Positions 38,590-49,243 of a stretch of 64,000 nucleotides of DNA are shown here, piece by piece (within the stretch, counting starts at the first letter, position 1; every line of letters starts with the position of its first letter). The translations under genes and the position numbers were made by a program. The notes beneath the pieces are model-generated. The model ran no database searches. It was not told the origin of the DNA and saw only the letters and a program-made list of their open reading frames with translations. The stretch is from Amoebidium appalachense. Its lineage: Eukaryota; Ichthyosporea. The stretch is from contig CAVNZM010000001.1 of NCBI GenBank assembly GCA_963693365.1, positions 6,696,001-6,760,000 on the forward strand, written 5' to 3'.

Positions 38590-38830
38590 TTTTTCCTCGT
38601 GTTCCATTTAGTAGGGGTAGTATGTTAGCCTAGAAAGATTCCTTAATTTAGGTGGCAACGGGGGAGTGTAGCTTCCCAAGAGCCCTGTCTTGTAAATTTC
38701 TATCCATATTCTTGCTTGTTACGTGCTGTTGCAACCATATTGTTGGGCCCTTCCCACTCCTGTGTGCTTGTGACGTCTGTGTGAATAAGAAGCCCTGCTC
38801 GTCCTGATCAAGACGGGTGACTTATACACA

Positions 38831-38907
<77 letters not shown>

Positions 38908-39874
38908 ACGTGCAGGTTCGGTCTGTTCAGCAACGAGCCGTGCCCGATGAAGGGCACCCCTCTGGACTGCCTGTGCTTCACGATGGAGGGCAAGATGCAG
39001 TTTGGGCCCGGGGAGAGGGACATGGTCCTGCTGCAGCACAGGTTCGACATCGAGAGGAAGGACGGCTCAAAGGTACGGGTTTTTTTTTGTGGTTTGTGTG
39101 TGTGTGGGGGGGGGGGGGGGGGGGGGGGGGGGGGGCTCTGCTGCTGTGCGAGTATGCTCTCCCGGTGTTGCTTTTTATCTAACTGTCCCTCTGGGGTCAT
39201 GTGTGCTTTTGTTCTCTCTTTGTCTTACTACTACTGGCTGACTGCATGCCTGGCATACCTCCTTTCCTGAGTGTGGTGGCGTGGTGGTGGTGTTTGGGGG
39301 GGGGGGAAGGGGGGGGGGGGGGGGGGGGAAGGGAAAAAGGGAAGGGGGGGGGGGGGGAAGGTAGGTGGGGGGCCGCCCTCAGACTGTAATCATACTCTGC
39401 AGTTATCCCCCCCCCCCCCCCCCCCCCCCCCGTGAATGGGTCGAAAATGGGTACTGTGGATGACTTGGCCCGTCTTTGAGCATGGGCCTATTATGCATAC
39501 ACATATGTGTTTGGTACTTTGCATTGCATTTCCCGTCACGAATGCGTACTTGGTACTCCGTGGTGCATTGTTTCCCCCCCACGCCCACCCCCACCCCCAA
39601 GAAAAAAGAAGAAAAGAGAAGAAAAGAAAAAAAGAACTTTGAGATAAATAAGAATATTAATAACAAAGAAATAACAAAGGAATATGGGCAGTTGTATGGA
39701 TGTGTGGGTGGTTGGATGTGTATGCCTACAAATCAAACCGCGCACTCACACGTGCACACAGTACACGCAAACGTCGACCCTCCTCGAGTACGGTGAGCCC
39801 AACGGCTACAGCGCCATGGCCCGCCTGGTCGGCATGCCCTGCGGTGTTGCCACCCAGATGATCCTCGATGGTAC

Positions 39875-39925
<51 letters not shown>

Positions 39926-40369
39926 GTAGCCGTATTGGGTGTTTTTTTTTTGGGGGGGGGGGGGGGGGGGACTATTCCACTGTGTGTTTGCCTGCCAATG
40001 ATTATGCCACTGCGCATGCCACTTTCTTCTCTTTCACTTTCTCTCTTCTCTCTTCTCTCTTTCTCCCCCCCCCCCCCCCCCGCCCCTCCTTTCCCCTCCC
40101 TCCCTCTCTTTTTCTTTCTCTCTCTACTCCCTTAGGGAAAAGATTTCGATGAGAAAAGGAGCCCAACAACAACTTATCTTGAAGCACTTATTCATGCCAG
40201 CTTACGAAGGAGCCTTTGACTTTCATGACATATCCATTTTTCTTGCCTCGGTTCCCTATTAGACATTCACTACACCGTCCTTTGTCCGGCAGTGATTCCC
40301 TATATCTGCACAGGCGATACAACGATCATGCACAACCGGCGCCCCCCCCTCCCCCCCCCCCCCCCCCCA

Positions 40370-40413
<44 letters not shown>

Positions 40414-40438
40414 CCCCCCCCTCCCCTCCCCCCCCCCC

Positions 40439-40470
<32 letters not shown>

Positions 40471-40625
40471 TTCACTCACGCTCACTCACTCACTCACTCA
40501 CCCACACAGGCAAGATCACCCGCAAGGGTGTGTTTGCGCCGCTCGACAAGGAGATCTACGAACCTCTGCTTGAGATCTTGGAGAAGGAGGAGGGGGTTAA
40601 GGTTGTGGATGAGATCATCGAATAA
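30429..40625 (+). CDS. LYS9: Saccharopine dehydrogenase (NADP+, L-glutamate-forming type), 12 exons, 449 aa
   Basis: Twelve exons: 30429-30433, 31120-31205, 31884-32010, 33231-33341, 34156-34205, 35579-35778, 36406-36573, 36851-36993, 38466-38543, 38916-39072, 39762-39870 and 40510-40625 (TAA). They total 1350 nt, or 449 residues, close to fungal Lys9. All introns are GT-AG and every phase is consistent. The first coding exon is only ATGCC, ending at a GTAAGT donor; with the next exon it gives MPKVLLLGAGLVAEPFVDYM, the N-terminal Rossmann motif (GAGLVA) of this family. Later landmarks are LVPYLHHADIIKSAI, YVSPAMMAHDE, NEIGVDPGVDHLYAKK and SYCGGLPAPE, diagnostic of saccharopine dehydrogenase. 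In fungi it makes saccharopine from alpha-aminoadipate semialdehyde and glutamate in lysine synthesis; in animals the homologous domain works in lysine breakdown. As a stand-alone enzyme it suggests the fungal-type alpha-aminoadipate route, but direction cannot be read from one gene. Introns are full of C, G, CA and CT tracts and several dispersed-repeat copies. Confidence 0.97.
32451..32517 (+). repeat. (TTC)10-T13-G24 compound tract
   Basis: Ten TTC units (32451-32480), then T13 and G24. On the other strand it reads C24-A13-(GAA)10. Intronic in LYS9. Confidence 0.9.
32970..33070 (+). repeat. C45-A28-(CA)n compound tract in LYS9 intron 3
   Basis: C45 (32970-33014) joins directly to A28 (33015-33042), then to a short CA repeat. 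Confidence 0.9.
34241..34850 (+). repeat. Dispersed poly(C)-tailed repeat, tandem partial dimer (LYS9 intron 5)
   Basis: A partial copy (34241-34379) ends CATTCAAACCCCCCC. It is followed by a unit containing GGTTGCTCTGTGTCGTGCAT, a hairpin around TTGATCAAG, and a second GAGGATGGGCTCTGCTTATG at 34694, 453 bp after the first. The second copy ends in a C-run near 34825. The same unit recurs at 55546-56400 at roughly 95% identity by eye. The element is in the sense orientation of the gene. Confidence 0.85.
35507..35567 (+). repeat. CA microsatellite before the LYS9 exon 6 acceptor
   Basis: A pure AC repeat, then GGCACGTGCAG as the splice acceptor. Confidence 0.95.
35818..36290 (+). repeat. Tandem duplication, about 230-bp unit (LYS9 intron 6)
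   Basis: Unit 1 (about 35818-36049) and unit 2 (36050-36290) share GGAAGCCCTGGGG, then GACCGCTCACACATATACGC at 35856 and 36086, then a T-run. Differences are confined to homopolymer lengths and a G-rich insertion. Confidence 0.9.
37500..38092 (+). repeat. Diverged dispersed-repeat copy with C18 and C33-A30 tails (LYS9 intron 8)
   Basis: The copy starts near GTAGTATGTTAGCC, contains TGATCAAGACGGGT and GATGGGCTCTGCTTATTATG, and ends CGCATTCAAA plus a C-run at about 37901-37918. A second partial 3' copy follows, with CACTCTGCATCGTGTTGTCC. It ends in CATAAA then C33 (38030-38062) and A30 (38063-38092). This is the only copy showing a poly(C)-poly(A) tail. Confidence 0.8.
38598..38820 (+). repeat. 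5' fragment of the dispersed repeat (LYS9 intron 9)
   Basis: It shares GTAGTATGTTAGCC and CCTGATCAAGACGGGTGACT with the 37.5 kb copy and then breaks off into a CA repeat. Diverged but colinear. Confidence 0.75.
38828..38905 (+). repeat. CA microsatellite before the LYS9 exon 10 acceptor
   Basis: A nearly pure AC repeat followed by GTACGTGCAG as the acceptor. Confidence 0.95.
39431..39577 (+). repeat. 3' fragment of the dispersed repeat (LYS9 intron 10)
   Basis: Preceded by a C-run, it contains GGGTACTGTGGATGACTTGG and CGAATGCGTACTTGGTACTC, and ends GCATTGTTT then CCCCCCC. It matches the 3' half of the 37.8 kb copy with substitutions. Confidence 0.7.
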
Positions 40626-41924
40626 GTTTCGTAATCCCTTTGCTCCCCCCCCCTTATTTCACGTGTGTGCTTTTCTTTTACACGTTCACTTAACTGTACC
40701 TGATTCTTGCAGGGCAGTGTTCAGGGTAGTGGTCTAGCATGACCATTAATCTGTTGGGTGTTTGTTTGTCTTTGTTATCAAATGTATGGCTTTGCAACTG
40801 TATTGCATCCAGCATATATTTCACACTAGGTGGTAGAGGTACAGAATGTGGTTCGTGCGCGCCTGTTCACATGCGATATAGACGTCGACGACCATGTTTT
40901 CGGTAAACTGTGCATTCGCCTTGTGTGTGTGCATCATACGTATACAATGGTGATTTTCGTCACGAGTGACCGTCAAAGCTTTATCTGTAAGTTAACTGTT
41001 AAGGTAGCATGTTTGATTTTCTGGCCATGATTTGGCTAATGATGATTGGCTAATGTATTGCCACATTGGTGTGGCTCATGTTGCAACCATGCTTTATTAG
41101 GGGCTCGTACTCCAAATAAATGCAACATTGAAGAGTCATCAGTATGCGAATTTGAACAGTCGGCCGGGTGAAGCAGTAGTATACAGCATGGAGGTGATTC
41201 AGTCCAGATCTTGGTTTACGGAGACGGACAGTTATACCCATGAAAGTATGCCGTATTGGGGTTCTACTGAACTGTTGGCTTCGGCAGTACCCGTGTTTTT
41301 TTCTATTTGTTTGTGGTTTTTGACAAAAAAATCATCCGAAAGTTTTGTAGCTGTGATAATTATCAAGTTCTATTGGGCCCCGATCGAAAGGCAAATGAAA
41401 CATTTTCTATTTATCCTAGATGTGCTGGCGCTAGTAACTTTAAACTGAGGGTCTTGGGGTCTTGGCTATAGAGGGTAATGGGGTATTAATTATTACCAAC
41501 TGGTGTCATACAAAAACCCCTTGGCTGTGTTTGAGGAGATCCCACTGCCGGCGCGTGCCGATGATCATATGAGCAGGCAGGCCCACGGCCACGGGGCCCC
41601 GGCGGGGGCCGCAACCGTGCAACTTGCAAGCATAGCATTGATGTTGGCGAACTAAGGATTTACATTGCCGCATGATGCATTTGTCGTTGTCAGTGTTCAG
41701 AGCCTTGTATGTTTATTTTTATGGGCGTTGTAATCCAGTACACCAGTGTCACTATGATACATTATATTTATCACGGCCGTGTTCGCTGCCTCGATCATTG
41801 GAGGTATATGTACGCGTGTACGCGTACTGTGGACTCGAGCTCCGAGTCGCGGCGGGAGTGAAGGGAAAGGGAAGGTGATATGGAGAGAGAGAGAGAGAGA
41901 GCAAGAAGAGCGAGAGGATATATA

Positions 41925-41959
<35 letters not shown>

Positions 41960-42033
41960 GGGCCTGGAGACGAAGGAGGGAGAAAGGAGGAGAGCGAGAG
42001 GGCCGGGGAGTAAAAGGGAGGTAGTGGGAAGCT

Positions 42034-42075
<42 letters not shown>

Positions 42076-42361
42076 AGAGAGAGAGAGTGAGAAGAGAGAG
42101 AGAGAGAGAGAGAGGGACAGAGCAAGGCTAGAGTCTGTCTTTACAGCACCATCACTACTATCCTGTCACATCCGGTGGCGGCCCCCTTGATATCACCCTG
42201 CCAACCACCCCGTAAAAGCTTCCCTCCTCCACAGTGTCGTCGTGTCTCTTTCTGCCATACAGTGTTCATATTCCCTGCTCTATTCTTGCCCCCGGCCTCC
42301 CCCCCCCCCCCCCCCCTTCTTTCCATATTCAGACTCGTCAAGCTGATGTTTAAGAGGTCCG

Positions 42362-42395
<34 letters not shown>

Positions 42396-42592
42396 TTTCC
42401 CCCCCGAGGCCTCTCCCCCAGCCCGGCCCCCTTCTTACCCTGCCATAAATACTCTGACCAGTCGCCAACCCTACCCCTCAAAAATATCACTACCCGATTG
42501 CAACCACAACCTCATCCGTGCAGCCCCCCCCAACACAACTCTCTTTCTTCATCAAAGAAAGGCCTGCTAAACACAAACGAGTCCCCTGCCTA

Positions 42593-42593
<1 letters not shown>

Positions 42594-42655
<62 letters not shown>

Positions 42656-42683
42656 ACACACACACACACACACACACACACTA
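42594..42683 (+). repeat. C60 homopolymer followed by CA repeat
   Basis: C60 (42594-42653), then AAACACAC repeats. It is the longest C-run on the plus strand. Confidence 0.9.
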
Positions 42684-44261
42684 CAACCTATCTCGAATTC
42701 ATTGGGAACTGCTTTAGCTTCTTACCTGCTTTTGCAACAATCCCCAAGCCCTTTAAGCATATGTGTTTGCGCTTTCAAACACTAGTTTTTACATGCACGA
42801 CACAGTAGATGCGAGACTTTTTGCATATATCACAAACACAAACGTCAGATCAATTTACTCACGTGGCGAAACACAAATAAGGGCCCTAAGGATCATTCCG
42901 CCACGCGACCTTACAACTTGTACATATGCATTTCAATGCACAGCGGCAACCATTTTGATCGCTTACCGTGCGCAGTGAAACCAACAGCTGTTTCTAATGT
43001 GATTTTTTTTTTTTTCCACGTCTCCACCGTTATAGAGTCGCTCTTTATTTGGTTTCAATAAATTTATGATGTGGCCCAGCCCAGAAAAGTATGTGGCACC
43101 TTTGCAAAAAAACAAATGCCGTGACTACTATGTGAGCTTGTGCACAAACTTATGAAATGCACATTCTTGCAAATACGCGGTGACAGTGACTAAGATTGCG
43201 CACAAACCTATGAAATGCACATTGTTGTTTTCTGTTATACTATTTTTATGTATCGTCCGATTCCCCCAGCACATGTACATCTAGTGCAGTGTGTACGTCA
43301 CGCACCCGCCGTAGATCGATATGGCGTCTTGGGGTGCCACCATGACGTCACACCCGAAAGGTAATGCGGCACCAACTGATTTCGAAAAGTTGTTCAATAG
43401 AAAAGAGACCAGCTCAAAGTTGCCAAAATATTGCGGCCTGTGTTCAGTGAGGGCCGTGTTGCGGCCTCATTCCCTCTTATAACCACAGATGCATATGCAT
43501 GGGCCCGGTGGCCAAGAACGTACTAAGGCCTCATACTCTGTCAGAGTATACGTAGGTCCTCGGTAGGAGGCCTTGGAACGTACACCATCATAAAATTTGT
43601 TCAAGTGTTGACACTGTTGATCCTCCGTCTACGGCTGTTCCTTTTGTCTGATGGGTTACCAATGAAGCTTTCGGTTGTTCCAATCAAATCGGAAGATCTA
43701 GAACTATTATATCACGATCGTAGATTCGTAATATGACACGCTATGTCAGCAGGTTTGAGTTGCTGACAATCATGATTAAATATAGACCAGTGGCCACTGT
43801 CTTCTACCGTATGCACAAATTTGACTATTTTAGTCAACGCTCCTTCTACAAAAATGCAGAAGCCATCACACAAACACTTGAGCTCACGAGTCACGACATG
43901 CATGAGCCTCATGATATGTGGGTGCATGTGCACGCCAGTGACACGTACATCCCACTGTGCGGCTAGGGTCACGGGAGTAAGGGTTAGGGGTGCCAAATAC
44001 ATAATTCTCTCATAAAAGGATCATAACAGATACAATATGCAAACAAACTTTAGTTTACGTCGTCGATTTATCACTGAGTAAGCACATCCGAAGACGGCGG
44101 TTGAAAAAAAGAAAAAAAAGAAAACCATGTACATGTGCTACACGCTAATCGGGATGTGCCCAGCCGCACGGTAGTACGGTACATAAGCGGTTTGTGTACA
44201 CATCTCCCCAAACCCAGGAGTCCCACAAACTGAGTAAGGTAGTACACATGAATTTTTTTTT

Positions 44262-45382
44262 CTTTTGACTGGATTTATTCGACGGAAAGATATGCAAGAA
44301 TTTTGGATTCGCTTTCGCAGCGTCACCCTTCAGGTCTGCTACTGCCGGGCAATACTTTAATATAAGGCAGTAAATCCCTGTTGCAATGATTATTGAAGAG
44401 AAAAAATTTGGTTTTTCTGCACTTGGATGAGTGCTGCCAGGCCCTCCGAGGCATCGCCTTTACTCTTTCGGCCGACGGCGACGGAGCCTTTCAATTCCGA
44501 CTGATCTTGATCGAGAGAGAGAGTCTGAGACTGTGTCATGAAAATCTTGAAATTTCAAAGGGAATAATTCCATTTCCATGGATCATCATGTGGCGTATAT
44601 ATACAAAAGCCCTCCAAATATTGCAACAACAATTGCATGTACATAAGCAATACAATAGCACAAAATTTCAAAAATGAGATATAAAGGAGGCTGTTAATAA
44701 TGTTGCGAGAAAACATCAAAGCCGCCGGCAGTGACTGCTATAGCAAGTTGGCAAAGGCCCTCAGTTTTTGCAAAGTTGCCGGGGATGTAGGGAGACATTC
44801 CAACAGGCTAATGGTTTGTGTATCTGCAGGTGTGGCACGGTTTGATTGGTTAAGTTTAGATTCACGGAAACCAATCGATATCAGACTTTGTTAAATGATG
44901 ATCTACAATAATAGCACAGGCATTCCAACTCGCATGCATGCACTTCTTTGCAAGCCTTGCACGCCCGCCTCGTGCTGTTATTAGCAATGCATGTATATAT
45001 TGCTTACTATGTAATGACCACCAGGATTTTTCTTTTTGACTTTGTAATGTATTATCTTCATAATAGCAAACACACGATGCATGCCCGTGCGCCAGCTTCA
45101 TGTGACCGTTATCACCCGTGACGTCAGCACGACATGTTTGTGTTTTTGGATCAGGCAAGTTCGAAGATCTTCTTTTTTTTATAATCTTGGTGGTGACAAA
45201 ACCCTTAAAAGCAAGCCCGAAAATTCAGATTTTTTTCTTGGTATTTTTTCAAGCCCCGGAGTATTTTGGCCTGGGGCGTATGGTATTTTTCATCCCAAGT
45301 CAAAGGAGGATGAGGGGGGGTTCCTATTATAGCTTGCCGTGCATACTTGCATATCTTTCCGTCGAATAAATCCAGTCAAAAG
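44262..45382. repeat. Region bounded by inverted copies of the 48-bp dispersed repeat
   Basis: The plus-strand copy at 44262-44298 and the minus-strand copy at 45336-45382 share TTTGACTGGATTTATTCGAC and GGAAAGATATGCAAG and face each other 1.1 kb apart. Such an arrangement could be the terminal inverted repeats of a small non-autonomous element. I could not find a convincing target-site duplication, and no transposase frame lies between. Confidence 0.5.
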
Positions 45383-45874
45383 CTTACCATAATAAAAAAA
45401 AATAATAAGAAATAAAAAAAAGCTTACCATGAAACTTGCGGAGGCTTACCATACACTGAAAATTTGATTGTATTTTCGAAAATTTTAGGGTATTTTTTAT
45501 CGTAAAAACGGGGTTATGGTCGGGCCTGCTTAGTAAAAAGCAAATGTAACAACAACAATTGCTTGAGCTGTAGCTACGGAAGCTTTTGTACTTTTGTGTG
45601 GCACAATATAATATACTGTAGTAAGTGTTCAGTACTGTTGCCTGTACAAGTATGTATTCACGCGCAGACGGTCTGTTTGCCATCACTCTGATCTCAACAG
45701 TTGTACTTGCACAGGCCATGCCGCCCAAGGGTCTAGTCTCGGAACAAAGCAGCCCCCATTACCCCGTGTGTCTCGTGAAGATCATGTGTTTCGATTATTA
45801 AACTCTAGGTTTGCATGTCAATGAACACCGACCTACCGCATTCAATATTTCCTCGAGTAAATCAGGCTTCCCTT

Positions 45875-45948
45875 TTATAATAATAGAAGGCCAATTTAAT
45901 TCCAATAGCACTTATAATAATAGAAGGCCAATTCAATTCCAATTGCAC
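45875..45948 (+). promoter_or_regulatory. Duplicated 37-bp promoter segment with four CCAAT boxes
   Basis: Two adjacent 37-bp units begin TTATAATAATAGAAGGCCAA (45875-45911 and 45912-45948) and end 26 bp before the cyclin ATG. Each holds CCAAT-type pentamers (GGCCAATT and TTCCAATA or TTCCAATT). NF-Y/HAP binds CCAAT; use here is inferred from position. Confidence 0.5.
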
Positions 45949-45974
45949 ATGACTATACGAGGGCATCAGCAGAT

Positions 45975-46907
45975 ATGTACGGCCCAGTCATGCAACACGA
46001 ATCCCACTTTGTCCACCGCGAGCACTTTCAAATGCCCCCGCTGGAGCCATTCTACATGCCCCATCCACATCAAATACATCGTGCACATGTGCAGGATTGC
46101 GAAGTCAGATCACCCATGATGGAGCCACATCATCCCATGATCAAGTGTCCTGGGGGTCCTCTGTTCGGCTTCGTGTCTCAATTCACATTTTGCTGCCCCA
46201 ACCACCAATGGCTTGCGCCTGGTGAAAGCGACCTCCCACCTCTTGCACACTTCCTTTACCATTTGCTGCAAACAATGGAAATACCACATGCAACATTGGT
46301 GGTCGCACTGTCATACATCCATCGATTGGTAGATCTTAACGATTGCCACAGACATGTTGAAGTGTGTGGGCACTGTCTCGCCACTGTGTGTGTGGTTCTC
46401 GCATCAAAGTTTCTGGAAGACGACACGAGGCCAAACAACAAACAATGGGCACGTGAGGCCAGCATGACGACACAGGAACTTGCCGCGCACGAGCGCACAG
46501 TACTTGAAAGGTTGGACTACAACCTGAATTATTCCCTTGAGGATTTCAACCAGCTGAAGTCCTTCTATATGAAAGATACACTCCTGGTGCTGTGGCAGAA
46601 GGGGGGGTTTATTCCGCTCTACACACCCACCCAGGTTCCATGCAGTAAGTGCCGCCTATCCATAAATACGGTGCAGAATATCCAAAATTCCGTCGTTCCA
46701 ATGAATGAATATTCACCGGGGTCTTTCACGTTTACACCTGAAGAATATGTTTGTTTTCTGGCGAATAGGTATTCGTGTGGTGGTTTCCGTGATGTGTCCC
46801 CGAAATGTATTGACGAAATTGTTCAGTATGACCGTATGCATTGTGAGGAGCAAGAGTATTGGAACATTTTGCAGGATTTGAAGTCGTGTACAAAGGTGCA
46901 GGTGTAG
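45975..46907 (+). CDS. PHO80/PCL-like cyclin, single exon, 310 aa
   Basis: A single uninterrupted frame from ATG to TAG. After a His/Pro/Met-rich N-terminus of about 75 residues, a cyclin box occupies roughly residues 85-190: LPPLAHFLYHLLQ, ATLVVALSYIHRL, CLATVCVVLASKFLEDDTRP, NNKQWAREASMTTQELAAHE and RTVLERLDYNLNYSLEDFN. The ASKFLEDD, N-K-x-W and E-x-x-x-L-x-x-L-x-Y/F-x-L pattern is typical of PHO80/PCL-type cyclins, which activate a CDK5/Pho85-class kinase. The remaining 110 residues are not conserved in a way I recognise. It is the only gene here with more than 900 coding bases and no intron, in contrast with its intron-rich neighbours. A retrocopy origin is possible, but no poly(A) remnant is seen. 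The start is the first ATG of the frame, just after the duplicated CCAAT segment. Confidence 0.85.
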   Translation: MYGPVMQHESHFVHREHFQMPPLEPFYMPHPHQIHRAHVQDCEVRSPMMEPHHPMIKCPGGPLFGFVSQFTFCCPNHQWLAPGESDLPPLAHFLYHLLQTMEIPHATLVVALSYIHRLVDLNDCHRHVEVCGHCLATVCVVLASKFLEDDTRPNNKQWAREASMTTQELAAHERTVLERLDYNLNYSLEDFNQLKSFYMKDTLLVLWQKGGFIPLYTPTQVPCSKCRLSINTVQNIQNSVVPMNEYSPGSFTFTPEEYVCFLANRYSCGGFRDVSPKCIDEIVQYDRMHCEEQEYWNILQDLKSCTKVQV

Positions 46908-48222
46908 GTAGCCTAATAATGGTTGAGTAGTTTTTATGTTCGTGATGTAAACATATGAGTGCAGTTATGAATGCACAGACTTTGGTGGGGGGGGAAGGGG
47001 GGCTCTATTTTCCTGTTCAGCGTGCGAGGGATATTGCTAATCAAGCGGCATCCCCATATCTATTGGTATAATACGTGAATGTCAAAGTTGCTATTTGGCT
47101 GCCGTGTTCCAGCCGTTGCCAGAGCTATTTGGGACTTGTTATGATTCTTGTGAATAGCAGTTCATTGTGAAATTTATAGTTGAGTGATTGATTGTAGTTA
47201 CCTTTAAAAAAAAGGTTGTATTTTCTGAAAACAGGACTGAGTCTTGAATTCCTCATTTTCCGGGCATGCCAATTAACTGTTATTGTGCTTCTGAAGGTTA
47301 TAATTCCGTGTATGGATGATACTTGCCTGTGTGCTTGTGTGCTGGTCACACAGTGCATGTTCAACATATGATTATATTAATAATTACGAAAATGTCCCCA
47401 TTGGCCCCGTCTTGTCGCCTTCCTAACAATTTCTAATGAAAATTGATCGAATTCTCCTGGGCGATCCCCCCCCCCCCCCCCCCCCCCCCCCTCCCCCCCC
47501 TCCCTTCCTTCCCCGCCAGTCCACCCACCCCCACCCACCCCAGCGTCAAAAACAAAATTGGCGCCCGGGGCGGGACGGGGGGGGGATGCAGGGGGGGGGG
47601 GGGAGGGGGGGGAAGGGGAGGATTGGAGAAGGGCTTATGGGAGCCTCAGAAAGGGGAAAGGGTGGGAGAAGGGATGGGTGGGGCGGGGAGGGGGGGGGAG
47701 AGGAAGAGAGCAGAGCAGCGGCCAGGCGAGGGATGGGGGAGGGGGGGGGGGGGGGGCAGAGAAAGATTGTGTGCATGAGTCACGGTGTGTACGTAACAGT
47801 AACATATTTCCGCCGCATGCACCGGGTACCACAGCAATAACCACGGTTTAGCAGGATACCGGCACAAGCACATATGCTGTGCACGTATGTGTACATGTGT
47901 ATGCCATGTCTTTATATGCGCTATGTGATGTGTGGGTGAGTGTCATTGAGCCGTGCGGCACCCGTAAAGTTGTGTGTAGCACGCTAGTGTGCAATGTATG
48001 TGGTTTCTCTGTGCCCGCGGCAGCCACACGTAACAAAGAATCGACGATATGTGTTCCACCGTTCATCCGATTGTAGGTACACTGCCAGTCACAGTTTATG
48101 CCTACTAAGTTATATTAGTAATTTGGTGCCAAACATGTGTGCAACACTACAGGATTCGTGGCAGTGTATGCGCGCAGTGCACGTACATGGGACACGTAGT
48201 GTGTGTGTGTGTGTGTGTGTGT

Positions 48223-48259
<37 letters not shown>

Positions 48260-48417
48260 CGTGTGCGTGTGTGCGTGTGTGCGTATGTGCTTGTGTGCGT
48301 GTGTGCTTGTGTGCGTGTGCGTGTGTGTGTGCGTATGTTGGGCTAGTGTGTCTGTGTGTGTACGTGCGCCTCTGTGTGTGCATGTGCGTGTGCGTGCGTG
48401 TGTGTTGTTGATTTTTT

Positions 48418-48468
<51 letters not shown>

Positions 48469-48962
48469 GGGGGGTGCTTTACTACACTAGTAGGGATCAC
48501 AACCGTTTTTGGGGATGATACATGCAAGTTTAATTTGCCCCTAGCACGTATATTGCGCAAGCCATTTTGAAGCGGGCCCAGAATCATTAGCAAAGATGCT
48601 CTGAAGTAGGTTCGTGCTGGGTGAAAATGAAACTTTGATCCCAATGGTCGGGTACGTACGAAAAACCCGGGCCCGGGTACGTGTTGCACGGACTTGTACA
48701 TACAGTTGAGTGCACCTCAGTTTATTAGCTGTTATCCTCACGTAAGGGTACAGGAACCATATACTAGTAGTGCTACAGTGATTTGATAAAGTTTGGGTGT
48801 GACGTGGGTGTGTAGGGGGGGGGGGGGGGGGGGGGGGGGGGATCAAGGAAGAAAAATCAAACACAGCTGGGAGTGGGTGCCACTTAGGCAGAAAGCACCC
48901 TATACTACATGGTAGTTGGTAGATAAGGGCCCAACCGCATCGGCAGAGTCAACTTGCAAGAA

Positions 48963-49168
48963 GCAGAATTATTCTGCAAAATGCAGGGTTATTCTGCTAA
49001 AAGCAGAATTATTCGGCAACAGCAGAATGATTCTGCAGAAGCAGAATTATTCTGCTTCAAGCAGAATCACTTTGTTTTTAGCGAGTCACCAGAATAATTC
49101 CGCAAAAAGCAAAATAATTCCGCTTTCAACAGAAGAATAAACTTGCTCCAGGCAGAATAATTCGTGGG
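48963..49168 (+). repeat. Array of about ten 15-bp palindromic units at 19-20 bp spacing
   Basis: The unit GCAGAATTATTCTGC is a near-perfect palindrome. It or close variants begin at 48963, 48983, 49003, 49022, 49041, 49061, about 49089, 49109, about 49129 and about 49150. The first six are strictly spaced by 19-20 bp. The array runs into G69. Confidence 0.85.
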
Positions 49169-49170
49169 AG

Positions 49171-49172
<2 letters not shown>

Positions 49173-49241
<69 letters not shown>
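49173..49241. repeat. G69 homopolymer
   Basis: Sixty-nine uninterrupted G, the longest homopolymer I found in the window. Confidence 0.9.

Positions 49242-49243
<2 letters not shown>

Larger units (their letters stand above)
40626..45874. other. Intergenic spacer between LYS9 and the cyclin gene
   Basis: I see no gene. From 40626 to 41870 and 42700 to 45870 the sequence is largely unique. Between 41880 and 42680 are GA-rich and G-rich tracts, C-runs and C60-(CA)n. An inverted pair of dispersed repeats bounds 44262-45382, and GCTTACCAT occurs three times at 45382-45455. Confidence 0.7.

Noticed and set aside
48963-49168. CRISPR array
   Set aside because: The units are palindromes with 4-5 nt gaps, no unique spacers, and the DNA is eukaryotic.
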